From positions 372,001 through 436,000 of the forward strand of contig CALSFV010000012.1 in the NCBI GenBank assembly GCA_943737045.1: a stretch of 64,000 nucleotides of DNA. The letters are read 5' to 3'. The translations under genes were made by a program, and so were the position numbers. The stretch comes from Parapristionchus giblindavisi. Taxonomy: Eukaryota; Nematoda; Chromadorea; Rhabditida; Diplogasteridae. The notes below the pieces were generated by a model that did not search any database, was not told the origin of the DNA, and was given only the letters and a program-made list of their open reading frames with translations. Below are positions 25,758-38,674 of the stretch, one piece after another (position 1 is the stretch's first letter; each line of letters starts with the position of its first letter).

Positions 25758-28445
25758 AACCTGAGGATCTTGTGGAGGTTGTTGTGGTTGTTGCATCTGT
25801 GGTACATGTTGTTGAGGAGGGGGAATAGATGGAGGTGGAGCATATCTACCGTATGCTGCCTGTTGCACTGCTCCATCGTATAGTGCGAGAACGTTGCGAA
25901 TAGCCACATCGACCTGTATGATGAACATAATAAAGATCATAATATCATCATAACCCATTCTAGATTAGTTGGAATAACCTTCATTTACAACATTTAGTTC
26001 AGTTGACAATAGCATGATATGGTATAGATACCGTACTCACCATAGCAAGTGCATTGGTCTGTCGATCAACAGAGGCGAGAGCTGCGTCTATGAGAGGAGC
26101 CTGGGCGAGTGACGCAGATTCAATTGCCTGAATGATAAAAACAATAAATATAGTAGTTACTTTAATATTAAAAAAAAAATAAAAGTAGTTGAACTTTTCA
26201 TAGAAACAGTTCAAATTGTGAAAATAAATAAATATTTATTTATTTAAATAATAAGTCAAACTAACACCCAACTCTGGCGGATCAGGTACAACTCCACTTG
26301 GATCACATTCTTCCAGAAGAGCAATACATCTATAACGATAATATTGTATACTTCAATCAATATAACTCTCATCATATAAAGACCATCTACAGTTATCATC
26401 TTCTTAATCATCATCATAAAACAACAACAATAATAATATCCATCATAAACACAGAAGTATATAATAATGTATTAAAAATAATAATTCAGTCGAAACCAAC
26501 TTCATGAGCTGTTCCTCATCAATTCGAACAACGGAGGCAGCAGGAGTAGATTGGACTATACCATTCGATAGAGCTCCAATCTGAATTATCGAACCATAAT
26601 AGCGCTACTAGTACAGTATAGTATAATAAAATATATTAGCATCTTCACAGGTATCTACAATATCTCTACCATACCTTTTGTGCATTGATCTCAGTCGGAT
26701 TAGTAGAAACGAAAGATGAAGGGAACAATCCTTCTTCACGAGATCGTTCGTTTCGTCCACGCCACCAGTTGGCGTTACTGAAATAAGATAGAATCAAGGC
26801 CATTAAATATGTATGAAACATGAATCTGTCGGGTATATCTAGCAAAATACGAAACGACTATGGTATTATAATACATCACACCTCTAGCAATTTCTACCAA
26901 AAACAAATAATCATAATAATAAATCTAACCTATCATCAAAGATGGTGACGTCATCTCCCGCACGGAAACTCAATTCATTATCCTCAGCAGCTTCAAAGTC
27001 ATAGAGAGCAATAGCACGTTGTGGAGGTCGACTCGATCTACAATCATCATACCGATTATTCCATATAAATATCAAATACAAATAGTATCGTGAAATTTAT
27101 TGCTTCTTTCTATTATCCATTCATATTGTTTTAGCGAATTATCATCAATATTCAATCAATTATGATGTTCCCTTCTTATCAATACTAATTAGTTGAAATA
27201 TAGAAAGCTGAAACATGATTGCTTTTGTTTGGAGAGATGAAACAAAGAAACATCAAGATAATGATTAGCAGGTGAAACAAGAAAGCAACGTGTGCAATGA
27301 AGCAATAGATTAATACTATTGTTTTAAATAATATTATTTTTAAAAAAAAGCAGAATACGTCAGCCGCTCGTCCTCCTCCAGTATCGTCTCCGATCTCAAT
27401 TCACGCTCCGACACTGAACACACTATCATGCAACAAAGAGATCAGACAACAAACTACACATAATTAAGAACTAAAAAGTAAAAAGTACACACATTACAGG
27501 ACACGAAAAGCACAACACTCATACTCACCCTTCTTCGCCTTGGTCGGTTTAGGTTCCGGAGATGGATAACCGATGGTAGCAGGCATAATGGTACTTGCCA
27601 TGGATAGAGATGGATAGGCTCTATCCGGTTTGATAGAACCAAATGATACACGAGTAGTGATGGGTGCAATATGGGTTAGACTACCACACACTGATGGAGT
27701 TGTCATTGGTGCTGATGGTTTCAGTGCACTTAAAGCAGACTTACAAGCAAGCATACCAGTGGAAGCATACCAGTCTAAAGCTAGTTTGAGAAAACATTCA
27801 AAATATTTTCGGTATGCTCCCTACGATATCGATCGACGTGCACGACATTGTATAATATGTGCGAACAACACTAAACACAAATAAGCAAAGTGGTTAAAAC
27901 AAAAGACAAATCTTCTACAGCTATACGCACATCTTACAAACATAAAAAAATAATATTTCAATACATACCCTTTTGTACTATTTCCGTTTTGATTGACAGC
28001 AGATGGATACATCGACGAGGAACCTGAAATGTATAATACTATTAAATTTGCTTCAATTTTATTATAAATTAAGTATTAAGCATTTGAGTCACAGTGAAAT
28101 ATAACTGTTCCAAGATTTAACAGTATCTAAATAGCCAATAAATCAGTAGTGTACAGTACCGTTCTCCTTGATGGAACAATTGTCGAGAGATAGAGCGATG
28201 GCACGAGCGATATCGTCTTCCTCCGCTTGAGATGTCACCTGATGACAACAAATTTCGTGTATTATATTAGTAGTTACAATGATTTTGTTCGATGAAAAAG
28301 TGTCAACATACACTATGCCTGACCCGTGTTTAAAATTATTATAAAGTGAGATCGATAAGATTAACAAGCGCTAGAGAAAGAATGGAGAAGAGGAAATGTC
28401 ATGCCAATAATAATAATGCAAGTAGAGACGAGAACAAAGAATAAA

Positions 28446-28488
<43 letters not shown>

Positions 28489-31452
28489 AGCGCGGTATAC
28501 GGGTTCTCTATAATATTTCGCAACTGAATGCGTGTTCTTGTTGATGAGTCAATACTCAATAAACTTCAACAACCATACGCATTGGATAAACGGATAGCTT
28601 TCAGAAAAAAATTTTTGGACTACTCTTATGGCCCCGAATCTATCAGTTTATGGGACCCTCAAAATATCAACAAAAAATGCAGTTCTACCCATACCTATTC
28701 AAATATAATAATAGTTAAACTCACTTCAGACATGGTCATAACAGATGTGACAACGGCACACAATGGTATGAAAGATGGAAAGAATGAATTAGACTAAATG
28801 AGCACTGCCTCAGGGTATAAACACACTGTCGCGCTGTAATCCAGTTGACAAAGATAGAGAGAGAACAGAGACAGCTAGTGAGAGAGGTTACAGATGCAGA
28901 GGGAGATCACGCGCATATTTCAAACGAGGAATTAGAGGGATTGTTTACATGATGAACCAAGTGTCAATCTCATCCTCATTATTTCGTGTTTCATAGCGAT
29001 CATGTAAGACAAATATTTACAATTGTCATTGATATTGTCAGCAAAAAACAGCAATCAAACATGTGTTCAAACACTTTCTCACCAGCCTTGTACGTGGGGC
29101 CAATTTCTACATTTCCGCAAACTACTCAAAATTTTACGTATAATATATTATACTCTTTTCCTGTATGAAAAATGGCAGAGTTGGTTTTACGGTAATTCAA
29201 AGATCAAAGATCAGAAATCGATTTTCATGATGTATGAGTGGGTGATTCTTTCTCTCAGCACATACTGTTCGCACGCGCCTACCCGAGTGTTCACAAACGA
29301 CTACAAATGAAGTGGGAAGGACTTACAAGTGTTAATATTAAGAATAGAGCAAGACAATGACCACAACTATCCAATGTACAAGGAAAGTTCCTTCAATATC
29401 TTTGCAGCTTCGATAAAAGACCCTCCAGATAATCATGGGGTTAGTATCGATGATAAGATGGAAGGAAGGACTAACGAAAAGGATGAGAATACAAGAAATC
29501 AACTTATTGCTAGAATTCATTCCATAACCATCCCACCATTTTATTTATGTATTGTATTTGGTGGGAAATTTTCATAACCCGAAAGGTCCGCCTTTTTTTA
29601 AGAAAAAATAAAAGCTTATATCTAACCACATTAGGATCATTGCTGATGATATGGCGTTTCTTCGGTTCGGATGATTCGAATGAGAGACCATCAGCAAGAA
29701 GATTCTATAATATCAATATATAATTGATTATTGTATATCAATACGCAATTAAAATGCATAAAAATGAAATCATAGACAGTTGCCTTTCATCATTATCGTT
29801 TTCACCCTATGTAAACTACTTATATGAAAACAATCAGCCTGGTAGATCACAGTTTCACACCATATCCACATACATAATTCTTACCTTGTATAGAGTCCTG
29901 ACAAGAGACAGACTATCATCAGTCTTCGCCTCGTTATCCACCCATTTCTTCAGCATCAATCGAGTCTTCTCACCCACTTGTCGGACAGACTTAATGGATA
30001 AGGTCATTTAAGATAACTGATTTAAGTTAAGGTAATTAAGTATACTTACACTTCTAGCTTTCGACTCTATCTCAGAGATGAACGCTTGTGAAGAGATCTC
30101 TCGACTGGAATTATAAATGTAAATAATAATATATTGATTCATTAATTAACTCTTTATCCAGTCTCGCTGTCATGTCAGGAGTTGATAATATTCTGCATAG
30201 AACAGCAGTAACTTCAGTTGCCATATGATAAATAGTCTGTTATGATATACAGAAGTCGGAATAACATAAAGGACAGTACTACCATAATCATAGTAACCAC
30301 GTCTATATATATAGACTATATTCAATATTCCATAATAGTTCCTGTCTTTATATCATACATGGGCGCCAACATGGGGATGCCCCCTGTAAGCTTAGGGCTC
30401 TTCGAAAATTTGTGGAATGCCCCCTGTAGAATCGAGCTCCAGGTACCCCGCCCATGTATGCTTTATATTACTTTAGAAAAGGATTTTTGCGATGATTCTG
30501 GATAACAATAAAGCCTTGAATTAGCAGGTAGTCAATAATTTCGCTAACATCAAGCTTTTTTGTTGTTCCAAACTTCCGAAAAGAAAAATGAGATAATAGA
30601 GTAGTCATAACGGATTTTCCGACATAGTGTTACACTTTCAACCACTAGTAGCCAATAAATAGATAAATTGTGATTAAACAACTTACCGAAAAACAGGACT
30701 GCAATTGCACCAACAGGCATCGAGGACAGATATAGCAAGAAGAACAACATGAGGATCACGATGATTGAGACGTTTCTTGATTGATGTCACTGCTGACTGA
30801 AATTAGTTATACATTACTAATACTAATATTGATCAACGATAATCGATTTACCATAATTATTAGTAACACATGAACTTTACATAATACTCTGGACATACGA
30901 CCATTGTTTCGTTTGCTCATAATTTTTTTTATATTATCAGTGTGTGTTGACAATGCCAATTACAATCACTCAATTGATCAAATGCCGACCATTGCGAAAC
31001 AATACAACACGTGGAATATGATAAAACCATGTCAAAATCGATTATACGAACCATATCAGATCATTTATTTTATTAATATGCGAATGGAGATAGTAAAGGA
31101 TATAATTATGCGCATAATCAACGATGTGCACAAGACATAATGAATATAAATCGCAAAAGTTATATTTTGCATAATCTCTAGATGTATTGGCATTAGAACC
31201 ATTTAATCGATAACTAAGGGAGGTAAAATTAATCGATAATTAGTTATCCCTTTTGGGGCGATCTGGGGGCTTCTGCAGTAATGCCAAAAGTTTGAGATAA
31301 AAGGGTGTGAGTACCTTGAGCATCTTGGGTTCAGACTTGACAATATCAGTAATGGCGAGAATGATCTCCCAATTCTCCGTTGTTTGATGTTCAGCCGTCG
31401 CCTTCTCGATAATCTCGTCCATAGGCGACGTCGTATCGAATAGCCACGCCAT
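25264..31452 (-). CDS. stam-1: STAM-like signal-transducing adaptor (VHS, UIM, SH3, Gln-rich tail)
   Basis: Complete 590-residue model from 17 exons: 31315-31452, 30687-30796, 30050-30104, 29885-29989, 29627-29704, 28160-28238, 27969-28023, 27529-27728, 27359-27413, 26930-27037, 26675-26777, 26501-26580, 26266-26329, 26041-26127, 25761-25913, 25528-25671 and 25264-25422. Residues 1-140 form a VHS domain ([39 protein letters not shown]). Exon 6 has a ubiquitin-interacting motif ([13 protein letters not shown]). Exons 10-11 encode the SH3 domain ([19 protein letters not shown], then NWWRGR and GLFPSSFV). The tail is Gln/Pro-rich. VHS-UIM-SH3 in this order is diagnostic of STAM, the partner of Hrs in ESCRT-0, which sorts ubiquitinated cargo on endosomes. 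The gene symbol is by analogy with C. elegans. One intron holds a (TTA)n run, another a (GA)n run, and another the short CATGGGCG MITE. Confidence 0.93.
25719..25756. repeat. (TTA)n microsatellite in a STAM intron
   Basis: About 12 uninterrupted TTA units lie immediately inside the intron next to exon 25761-25913. Confidence 0.95.
28448..28484. repeat. (GA)n microsatellite in a STAM intron
   Basis: An uninterrupted run of about 18 GA units in the 1.4 kb intron between the VHS and UIM exons. Confidence 0.95.
30358..30456 (-). mobile_element. MITE with CATGGGCG termini, TA target site (short copy)
   Basis: The 99-bp copy starts CATGGGCGCC and ends CCGCCCATG with TA on each side. Its ends match, in reverse orientation, the 186-bp copy at 14608-14793 (shared AGCTCCAGGTACC and CCCCCTGTA blocks), but about 87 bp of the middle is missing. 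It sits in a STAM intron. Confidence 0.7.
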
Positions 31453-32929
31453 CTTTAATAGTAATAATGATGATAAACACAGATTTAAACTTGAATATCG
31501 GAGAAATATAGAAAATGGAGAATGGGTTAGGACCTATAGAATGGACACCAAGTGCGAACAAAAAGAATAGAGAATTAGAACATGGGGAAAGTCGATAACA
31601 AGTACATAAGAACTTTGAGTATGTTGAATGGCCCGCCCTTGTTGAAGTCGGACTAGTCATATCACGAGAGCGCACATTATTCACCGCGCCGCGTAATATC
31701 CATTGACCGTACTAATATTTCGCGCGTACTCAATAAACTTTGAACTTTTCATTTCTAGTGTTCAAAATTCAATTTTTACGATACATTTTATTTTAAAAAT
31801 TGCATCCGAACTGAGCTGGGAGTGTAATTTTGTGTACATAAAAAACAAAAATATTTTTCTACTTATTTGTGAAAGTTTATTATGAACTGTTTATATTTAG
31901 TCTACTTATTTATTAATATTGATTGAACCTTTCACCAACAATGTCTTCAAATGATTAGATCAAATGATGAAATGAAATGATTTTAATGATTCAAATGATA
32001 GCTATGAAAAAACGCATTAATTGATATAGAATTCCAAGACAAACAAAAGAATATGTTATATCAATTTAAATATGAATAACGACTCATTGTGAGAAACTCG
32101 TGAGTTTGGTATTCTGATGAACGAAAACGGCGATCACAATAGAATATCCTGATTGTTGTAAAATTTAGAATTGTGCAGATAAAATGAATGCAGAATGTCT
32201 AATATCATCGATTTTCTTCCTGAAAATATTGTAAATCAATAGATGAAAAATGTTTATAATGTTTAGCGCTTTGTGTGTTTTTAGCACAAATTTTGACACA
32301 AATAATGTGTCCAAGAAGATAAACCCAGCCCTGCATCCGAAGACCTCTTTCTGAAGAAAAGATATAGAATTAGACATTACAACATCCTAGAAATTTCATT
32401 AAAAAATTTAAAAAATACACCCTAAAGATTATAAATGTCGCTTCAGATTTGTCTGAACACGTCTTATTGTTTTCCATTATACATACTGATATATTACATA
32501 TTCAAAGACAAGGATGTTCCCCGATAACTCATGTGGTCTCATAATAATGCATAAATAACTGTTCTCTATAAATCATTTTATTTCGTTGAGATTCGATATT
32601 CTATTTTTCAAGTTTAAAAATACATTCATTTCATCATTGATCTTTCCTCTTTCTATTCAATACAAACAATACATTCGACGTTCCTGATCAGAGATATTCA
32701 ATATATGTAGTTTAAGGTCTCGATTATATTCAGAAAGGGGCGGAGTTTATTGGATGATCTAACTGTTTGACTTTGAGCCATACTGGATGGAGTGAATACT
32801 CTCTCTCCTTCTTATACTCTCTCGTTTTGATCAAGGAAAGGCTTATCGGACGGTGAAGTGAAGTGAAAGAAAGTGTGAGAGGGTGAAGAAGAGAGTGACA
32901 CTACGCTTCTATTATCGTCTTTTTGGATC
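31453..32929. other. Divergent promoter interval between STAM and the IL-17 receptor-like gene
   Basis: The two flanking genes start outward from this 1.5 kb, so both promoters should be here. The right part (32790-32890) has CT- and GA-rich blocks upstream of the receptor ATG. No coding exon or element with clear ends was found. The string CCCAGCCCTG near 32325 resembles a hAT terminus without a partner. Confidence 0.5.
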
Positions 32930-35900
32930 ATGAATCTCTTGATCTACCTCATTCTCTTTCTACAACTTGTGTACGGTAGAAGAAGTAATGGTGAAAAGGT
33001 TTGTAATCTTACTACCATACATTTGACCGTAAATTGGATACTGAAAATGCAGTTTAGACAGAAATGAAAAAGAAAAATGTACATATCGACAACTGGCTCC
33101 ATGCAAGTGGTTAGACAACGAGCGTTATTCCGATGATTGATCACATCTGAAGCATTGTCTTGCTGAAATTTTCCAGACAACGAATTTCAATAAATAGTTT
33201 TTAGAATATTGAATATATGGACGAGGAAGTATCCTCCTTGTCCGAGGTCAATCCCGACGTTTTTTGGAACACTACCAATTTCTTCTTCGATGCTGATTAT
33301 AGTTATGCTGTGAGTTTCAATTGCCAAGTTGTTTATTGAATTAATATTTCGCCAATCACTTTTTGCGTTATTTGCTGTCACTCCTCTCAGGGGCATATCA
33401 AAAAGATAAATAGATTAAATTAAAATAATTTCAGCAAAACGATGAAGGAGAATTAATGATTCCATTGAAAGTTAGATGGGAGATTCCAGAGCAATCAAAA
33501 CCATTCAATCAATATTTACAAGGATTTCAAGTGAGAAAATATTTAATTAATATCTCAATATCGATGCAACATTACTAACTATTACATGAATGGAGTGATT
33601 AACTATTCAATATTGAATCTATTTAGATATCACTCTACAATTCTTCTCATTCCTTAATTGAAGTCCGTCATATCATCATCAAACCATCTATATATAATCT
33701 CTCTCTGTCGGTATGTACATTCTCATAGATACTGGTCGTTCATTGTTCTTATCATGGGTCACGCGACGATATTCTGATTCATCGTTTTATGTAGATCTCA
33801 AAAATTTTTAAGGAACAAATTTTTATTGTTTTAACGTTGCTGTGTATTTCTTACAATTAGTTGTTTTAAAGTAATCGTTTGAACGCGCTGTATCTATCAA
33901 AATTCAGTGTGAAAAATAAATTCTTTTGATACTCGATGATCTTATTGTAAAAAATAATGATCACCATCATTTCTTTTTGATTCTCATTTTACATAGTCAC
34001 GAACAAATGTTATCACCAATTCTATAATATTATGGGCATGTATGTACTTTATTACTCTTTCAAGCTACCTTCATACATGACAATTCAAAAAAATCTTGTT
34101 AGTGATTGAGTAACAGTTAATTGTTACATCACAAGAGGATAAGTGATAAAAATCGATAATATATACACATTTATTGATTGGCCCATCCAATTATGTACAT
34201 ACCGTACCTATATATGTTTGTTTCGTTGATTTTATGAGTTCTTTCCCAATAACCAAACGGAGAACGTGTTCTTTCATCAAAAGGCAATGTCTACCAACCC
34301 AAAGTCACGTATCCGAATCCATATTTGCCTGACTACTTACTGTTGCTATAACGCACAAACTAGAAGTGTCATTGAATCTCTCAATTCAATTCATAGACGA
34401 GAAACTGTTTGAACAACTGGAAGAGTTATTCCCATTTTGAATCATCAACCAAAGCAGAAACTTCGTCGAGTTTCTCATCATTCTTCACAGTAAACAAAAC
34501 TGATTTTGAGGCTAACAAAACGAAGATTTCCGAATCAAACTCTAGACGAATGAGTGAATACAAACTCAGCTCTCATCAAATATACGTCGGGTTTGTAGTT
34601 TGACCCATCATAGTGTTTGGACAGTTCAGTTCGAGGATAAACATTATTTCTTTCAGTCACCACGACAAATTCGATAAATTAGTCATAATTTCAATTTTTG
34701 ATATACGGGGGAGGGCATGCAGACATTAATTCATGTGGTTTATTTACCAGTACATATTACAGGTTGAATTCTCATCATCTTTCAAGAATAGACTCCAATT
34801 CGGAAATCAATATACCACTAAGGTCAGTTTCCTTATTTCGCAGTTATGTTTGAATTATGTTGAACTAAGTCAACAAACAGAAAAGTGACGTGATGAAACG
34901 TGAGAACTCTCAAAACGATTACTGTACTTTTCAGATACAATGTTTACCCGTGGGTAGAGAGGAGACAATAAAGAAAACAATAAATGTTCCGGAATGGCCA
35001 AAGAATCCAAACGTTTGTAATGAAGGTTAATCAGTTTATTGATTAGAATTAATTCTGCTAAAGATGATGAATGCCAAGCACGTGCAGCTTTTGAAAATGC
35101 TCATATTTGTGAATCAAACAATTTTTCAAACTATAGATATATGCTAAACCCATGTAGCACCATTTTTTGTTATTTCTTATTTTCGTAATTTAGCATCACC
35201 TCTCGCACGAGAAAACGACAAATATCAGATTGAAGTGAAACATATTCGATTGTTCTCTGTGAAAGCTTCAGTGCTCATACAATTCTATCCCGCTCCCATT
35301 CGTAAGTTTATTTTGATCTTTCAGCTTTGATGTTTGGACTTTGAACTTGATCTTCCGAGCCACATATTGCTTACTGAGATTATGTTCATTTTATCCTCTA
35401 ATGATGATCTTTGATCTCTACAGCTTTCTGCCTCCATCAGTACACAGTAGAACTCGTTGACGCGGAACAGCCTATGATTGTCTACGATCAAGTTTTATTG
35501 ACTCCTGTGAGTAATCATTTTAACGGAAACAGAAATTACATTTAAATATTTTCATTTATCATTGAGTTCTTTTTATTTTAGACAGAAAGCACAACTCTTA
35601 TGCGACATGTTTTCACAAATGTCCCCAATGGTACAGAGATGAGAGTTACGGTAAGAAGTTTATATGTAGTCATTCAACGAACGTGATATTTGCAGATAAA
35701 TGCCTTTGAACCCACCAGAAAACCGGCAGTACGGACTAAACAAAGCATGTCATTTAGGATTAATTCACCCAAAGACAAAGTATGTTTTATGTGAATTATT
35801 TTACATTCAAAAAAAATTTATGCATTATTTGTTAGAAAAAAAGATTAAAAAAAGATGAAAAAAAAGATATGTCTTTTGAATAAAACATGGATCAGGAATG

Positions 35901-37202
35901 AAAACACATTTTCGGTGTCTTTGATTGTCGAAGTCTAAGACCATCATTCATAGGTCATTCGATCAGTTGATTTATCTCGTATCGTAACTGGATCTGATCC
36001 CATTCAATTCAATTTCTTCATTATAATCATTCCTCTTCTCGTCACTCTCATTATTATCTTCTTCATTATTATAATCACTATTCGAAGAGGTGACAAATTC
36101 TCCTTTAAACATATGAGATCCATACATAATTGCAGAGTATGCAAAAAGATAATAAACTTTAAAAAATTAAGAACAATTGACCTATTCGATATTTATTTAT
36201 TTTTGTTTTAAGGATTATTAGCTCCCAAAATGAAAGTAGAATATCTGCAATTGTTTCCTCCTCATAAGGAGTCCAAGGAAGAATTGATGCCGAAACTCAC
36301 CAGAGGTTGATCTTTGATCTTTCGTCAGTCATTCTGATCTTTGATCTTTCCAGCATCTCAGACGATTCTTGCAATCGGCCGCAATGGAAAAGCCGAAAGG
36401 GAATTTCTATGTTCTCTTCGTCGATCAATCGATACTACCGTATCCATTGTATTCGCTCCAGAAGATTGTACTATAGGAGAGCATCGATACAAATGGATAA
36501 TGGAGAAAAGTGGAGAGGCTGCCATTGTTAGTTTTATCGTTTAGCTGTTTAAACGTCTTTAACGTTCTAGCTTTTCACATCGCATTAAACAGAAAGAACA
36601 GTTCTATCACACCAATATTTATAGTTGCTTGTATATTCACGATTGTAGATTCTCCTGATGATAAATGAAGACTCTAAGAGATTATTCTATAATGGACTCA
36701 ATATTCTTCCTTCATATGATGTCTATGATGAATTATTCTATGAACATCTTCATTCAATCTATCCAAGAGATCATCGATTGGTTCGTTTTATTCCAATCAA
36801 TCTTCTTGGTATCTATAACTTTTGACTTCGTTATTGAATTTTTCATTGGAAAACTAGGAAAATTCATGTAAAAGTCACAAAAAATTTTATTGCACTGAAA
36901 TTTCGTGTAAAATATTTCCTTTACAGATGATTATTGCCCTCGATGACATCACTACAAGTATCTTCTATGGCAACGACGTCGTCTATCATCATAAACGTGA
37001 TCTACCTTTAATCATTGAATCAATCGATAAACGAATCGATACAACCCTCTCAATCAGTGATAGTCATTCAATAATCAATGAGGGATCATTATCGATTGAT
37101 GGAGATCAAATATCAATTGATAGTGAGGCCCAGTTCTTGAAGGATATAAACGTATCAAGAAACAGTAGTGAAGACTCTGGTTTTGTGGAGGCATCATGTT
37201 AA
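32930..37202 (+). CDS. Single-pass membrane protein, IL-17 receptor-like (SEFIR-type intracellular region)
   Basis: Exons: 32930-32998, 33205-33309, 33435-33530, 33627-33710, 34763-34822, 34935-35025, 35194-35301, 35424-35506, 35582-35650, 35696-35779, 35954-36089, 36213-36305, 36354-36526, about 36649-36780, then 36927-37202. Exon 1 is a signal peptide (MNLLIYLILFLQLVYG). The ectodomain has beta-strand patterning (PLKVRWEIP, YLQGFQISLYNSS), as in the fibronectin-like domains of IL-17 receptors. Exon 11 holds one transmembrane helix (FIIIIPLLVTLIIIFFIIII). The cytoplasmic part (ILAIGRNGKAEREFLCSL, then HRYKWIMEKSGEAAI and RLFYNGL) resembles a SEFIR domain, as in nematode ILCR proteins that signal through ACTL-4 and MALT1. 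Exon 14 has two possible donors: 36780 keeps frame with the last exon, 36808 extends LVRFIPINLL but then meets a stop. The family call is by pattern only. Confidence 0.65.
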
Positions 37203-37597
37203 AAAAAAACTTGAAAAGACAAAGTCGAAGTGATTTCTATATTTATCTCCACTTGTATTTGTTGTCATTACTTGTTTTCCCAGTTTATTTGCAATGATCT
37301 CTTTCAATTGTTACTGGTTCAATGCCACATATCAAAATGCATTAATAAAGTTATAATATTTGATTTTTTACGTTTAATGAAGTGAATATATGAACAATCT
37401 ATAAGTCCTAAAAATCAAACTATTCCCGTAGTATCTTCTTTGGAATACGAAATTTCCATAAAAATATTTATTCGACTAATGTAATATTGAGGCAATATGA
37501 TACAGTGAGACCAGTTCAATCGATAATGAATAGTGAAAGAAGAAAGATCAATAAAGTTACAGTATGAAAGGGTCCTTCGTGCGAGGACCCACAATCG
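37203..37597. other. Convergent 3' flanks
   Basis: The plus-strand receptor gene and the minus-strand single-exon gene end toward each other here. AATAAAG at about 37341 on the plus strand fits a poly-adenylation signal for the receptor gene. Nothing else is seen. Confidence 0.5.
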
Positions 37598-38392
37598 TCA
37601 TAATGACACAGTTTGTGACCCTTCCGAATCGTCAATAAAAGGTATATCAATCGACTCGCGCTCGTCATTCATCGATGCATGCGTCTTGAGCGGAATTCCA
37701 GTATACGGTAGCTCAGGTTCCGGATCTAACATAACTATTGTATGAACTTGTTGTCGGATCGTGTACGGTAGGTCCTGTCGGTAGTACAGCGTGTCATGGT
37801 TGTCATTGGGATCTAGATTAAACACAAGTTGATGATAAGAGAAGAATGATTGGAGAGCAATGCCAGAGTCTGAGAATTCAGGTAGATCAAAGGTCAATGA
37901 TTCGGTAGAATTATCGAATAGAGAATCAGAGGCAGTTGTCCATGAAAGATAAGATGGGGTGAATATCTGAGGGGATTGAGAATATTCTGATGAAGCTAAT
38001 GGAGCTCTTCGTTGATAGAGTAGATCATGAGTGAATACTGATGAATACGATAATATTGATGATAGATCAGTCCGATTCAATAATTCAGAATATTCAGATG
38101 AAGCAAGGGGAGCTCTGATGTCATAGAGTTCTCCGTGAAGGTTATCATCATGATCGAATGTTGATTGATAAGAGAATATATTGGAGAAAAGATTGATCGA
38201 TGATGATGAATATTCAGAGGAATTCCAATCTTCAGAAGAAGCTAATGGGACATCCAAAGAATACAATGAACCATCGTATGGAATTGATAGTAATGGTGAT
38301 GATAGAGGAGATACTAGAGCAATTCCACTCGATTCTGAATCATGATGAGGATGTGACCATTTGAATGATAAAGGTGTTGAAGGAGTAGACAT
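37598..38392 (-). CDS. Unknown single-exon protein with a threefold PLASSE motif
   Basis: A 264-residue frame opens at ATG 38392 (upstream in-frame stop, no earlier Met) and ends at 37598. It is acidic and rich in Ser, Tyr, Asp and Leu, with no transmembrane segment or signal peptide. The motif VPLASSED, then APLASSEYS, then APLASSEYS again recurs about every 40 residues, each after a Tyr/Leu-Asp or Arg stretch and near SYxSxF segments (SYQSTF, SYSSVF, SYLSW). Low-complexity acidic repeats with evenly spaced short motifs suggest an intrinsically disordered protein with repeated docking sites. I recognise no family. Long intronless coding in a locus of split genes is unusual but the frame length and motif conservation argue it is real. 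Confidence 0.6.
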   Translation of the reverse strand: MSTPSTPLSFKWSHPHHDSESSGIALVSPLSSPLLSIPYDGSLYSLDVPLASSEDWNSSEYSSSSINLFSNIFSYQSTFDHDDNLHGELYDIRAPLASSEYSELLNRTDLSSILSYSSVFTHDLLYQRRAPLASSEYSQSPQIFTPSYLSWTTASDSLFDNSTESLTFDLPEFSDSGIALQSFFSYHQLVFNLDPNDNHDTLYYRQDLPYTIRQQVHTIVMLDPEPELPYTGIPLKTHASMNDERESIDIPFIDDSEGSQTVSL

Positions 38393-38674
38393 TGGAGGGG
38401 GAGTGAATGTGATATCGGGTTCGATTGGACATACGGAAGATACACCGGCGGTTAGTCAGACGAGCGATTCACCTCAAATTTAAATATTTCATCAAATTTT
38501 AAATTTTCAAATTTTCTATTTTGCTTTATGAGAAAAAAAGATAAGAAACTATAATTGTGCATAATATTGTCTATAATACACCTTCATGGTAAAATTCTGA
38601 TTTGAATTATTTTTCAAACTCATTTACTGATTTAGAAATGAAAATTTCACGAGATGATAATTTTCTCAATCAAG

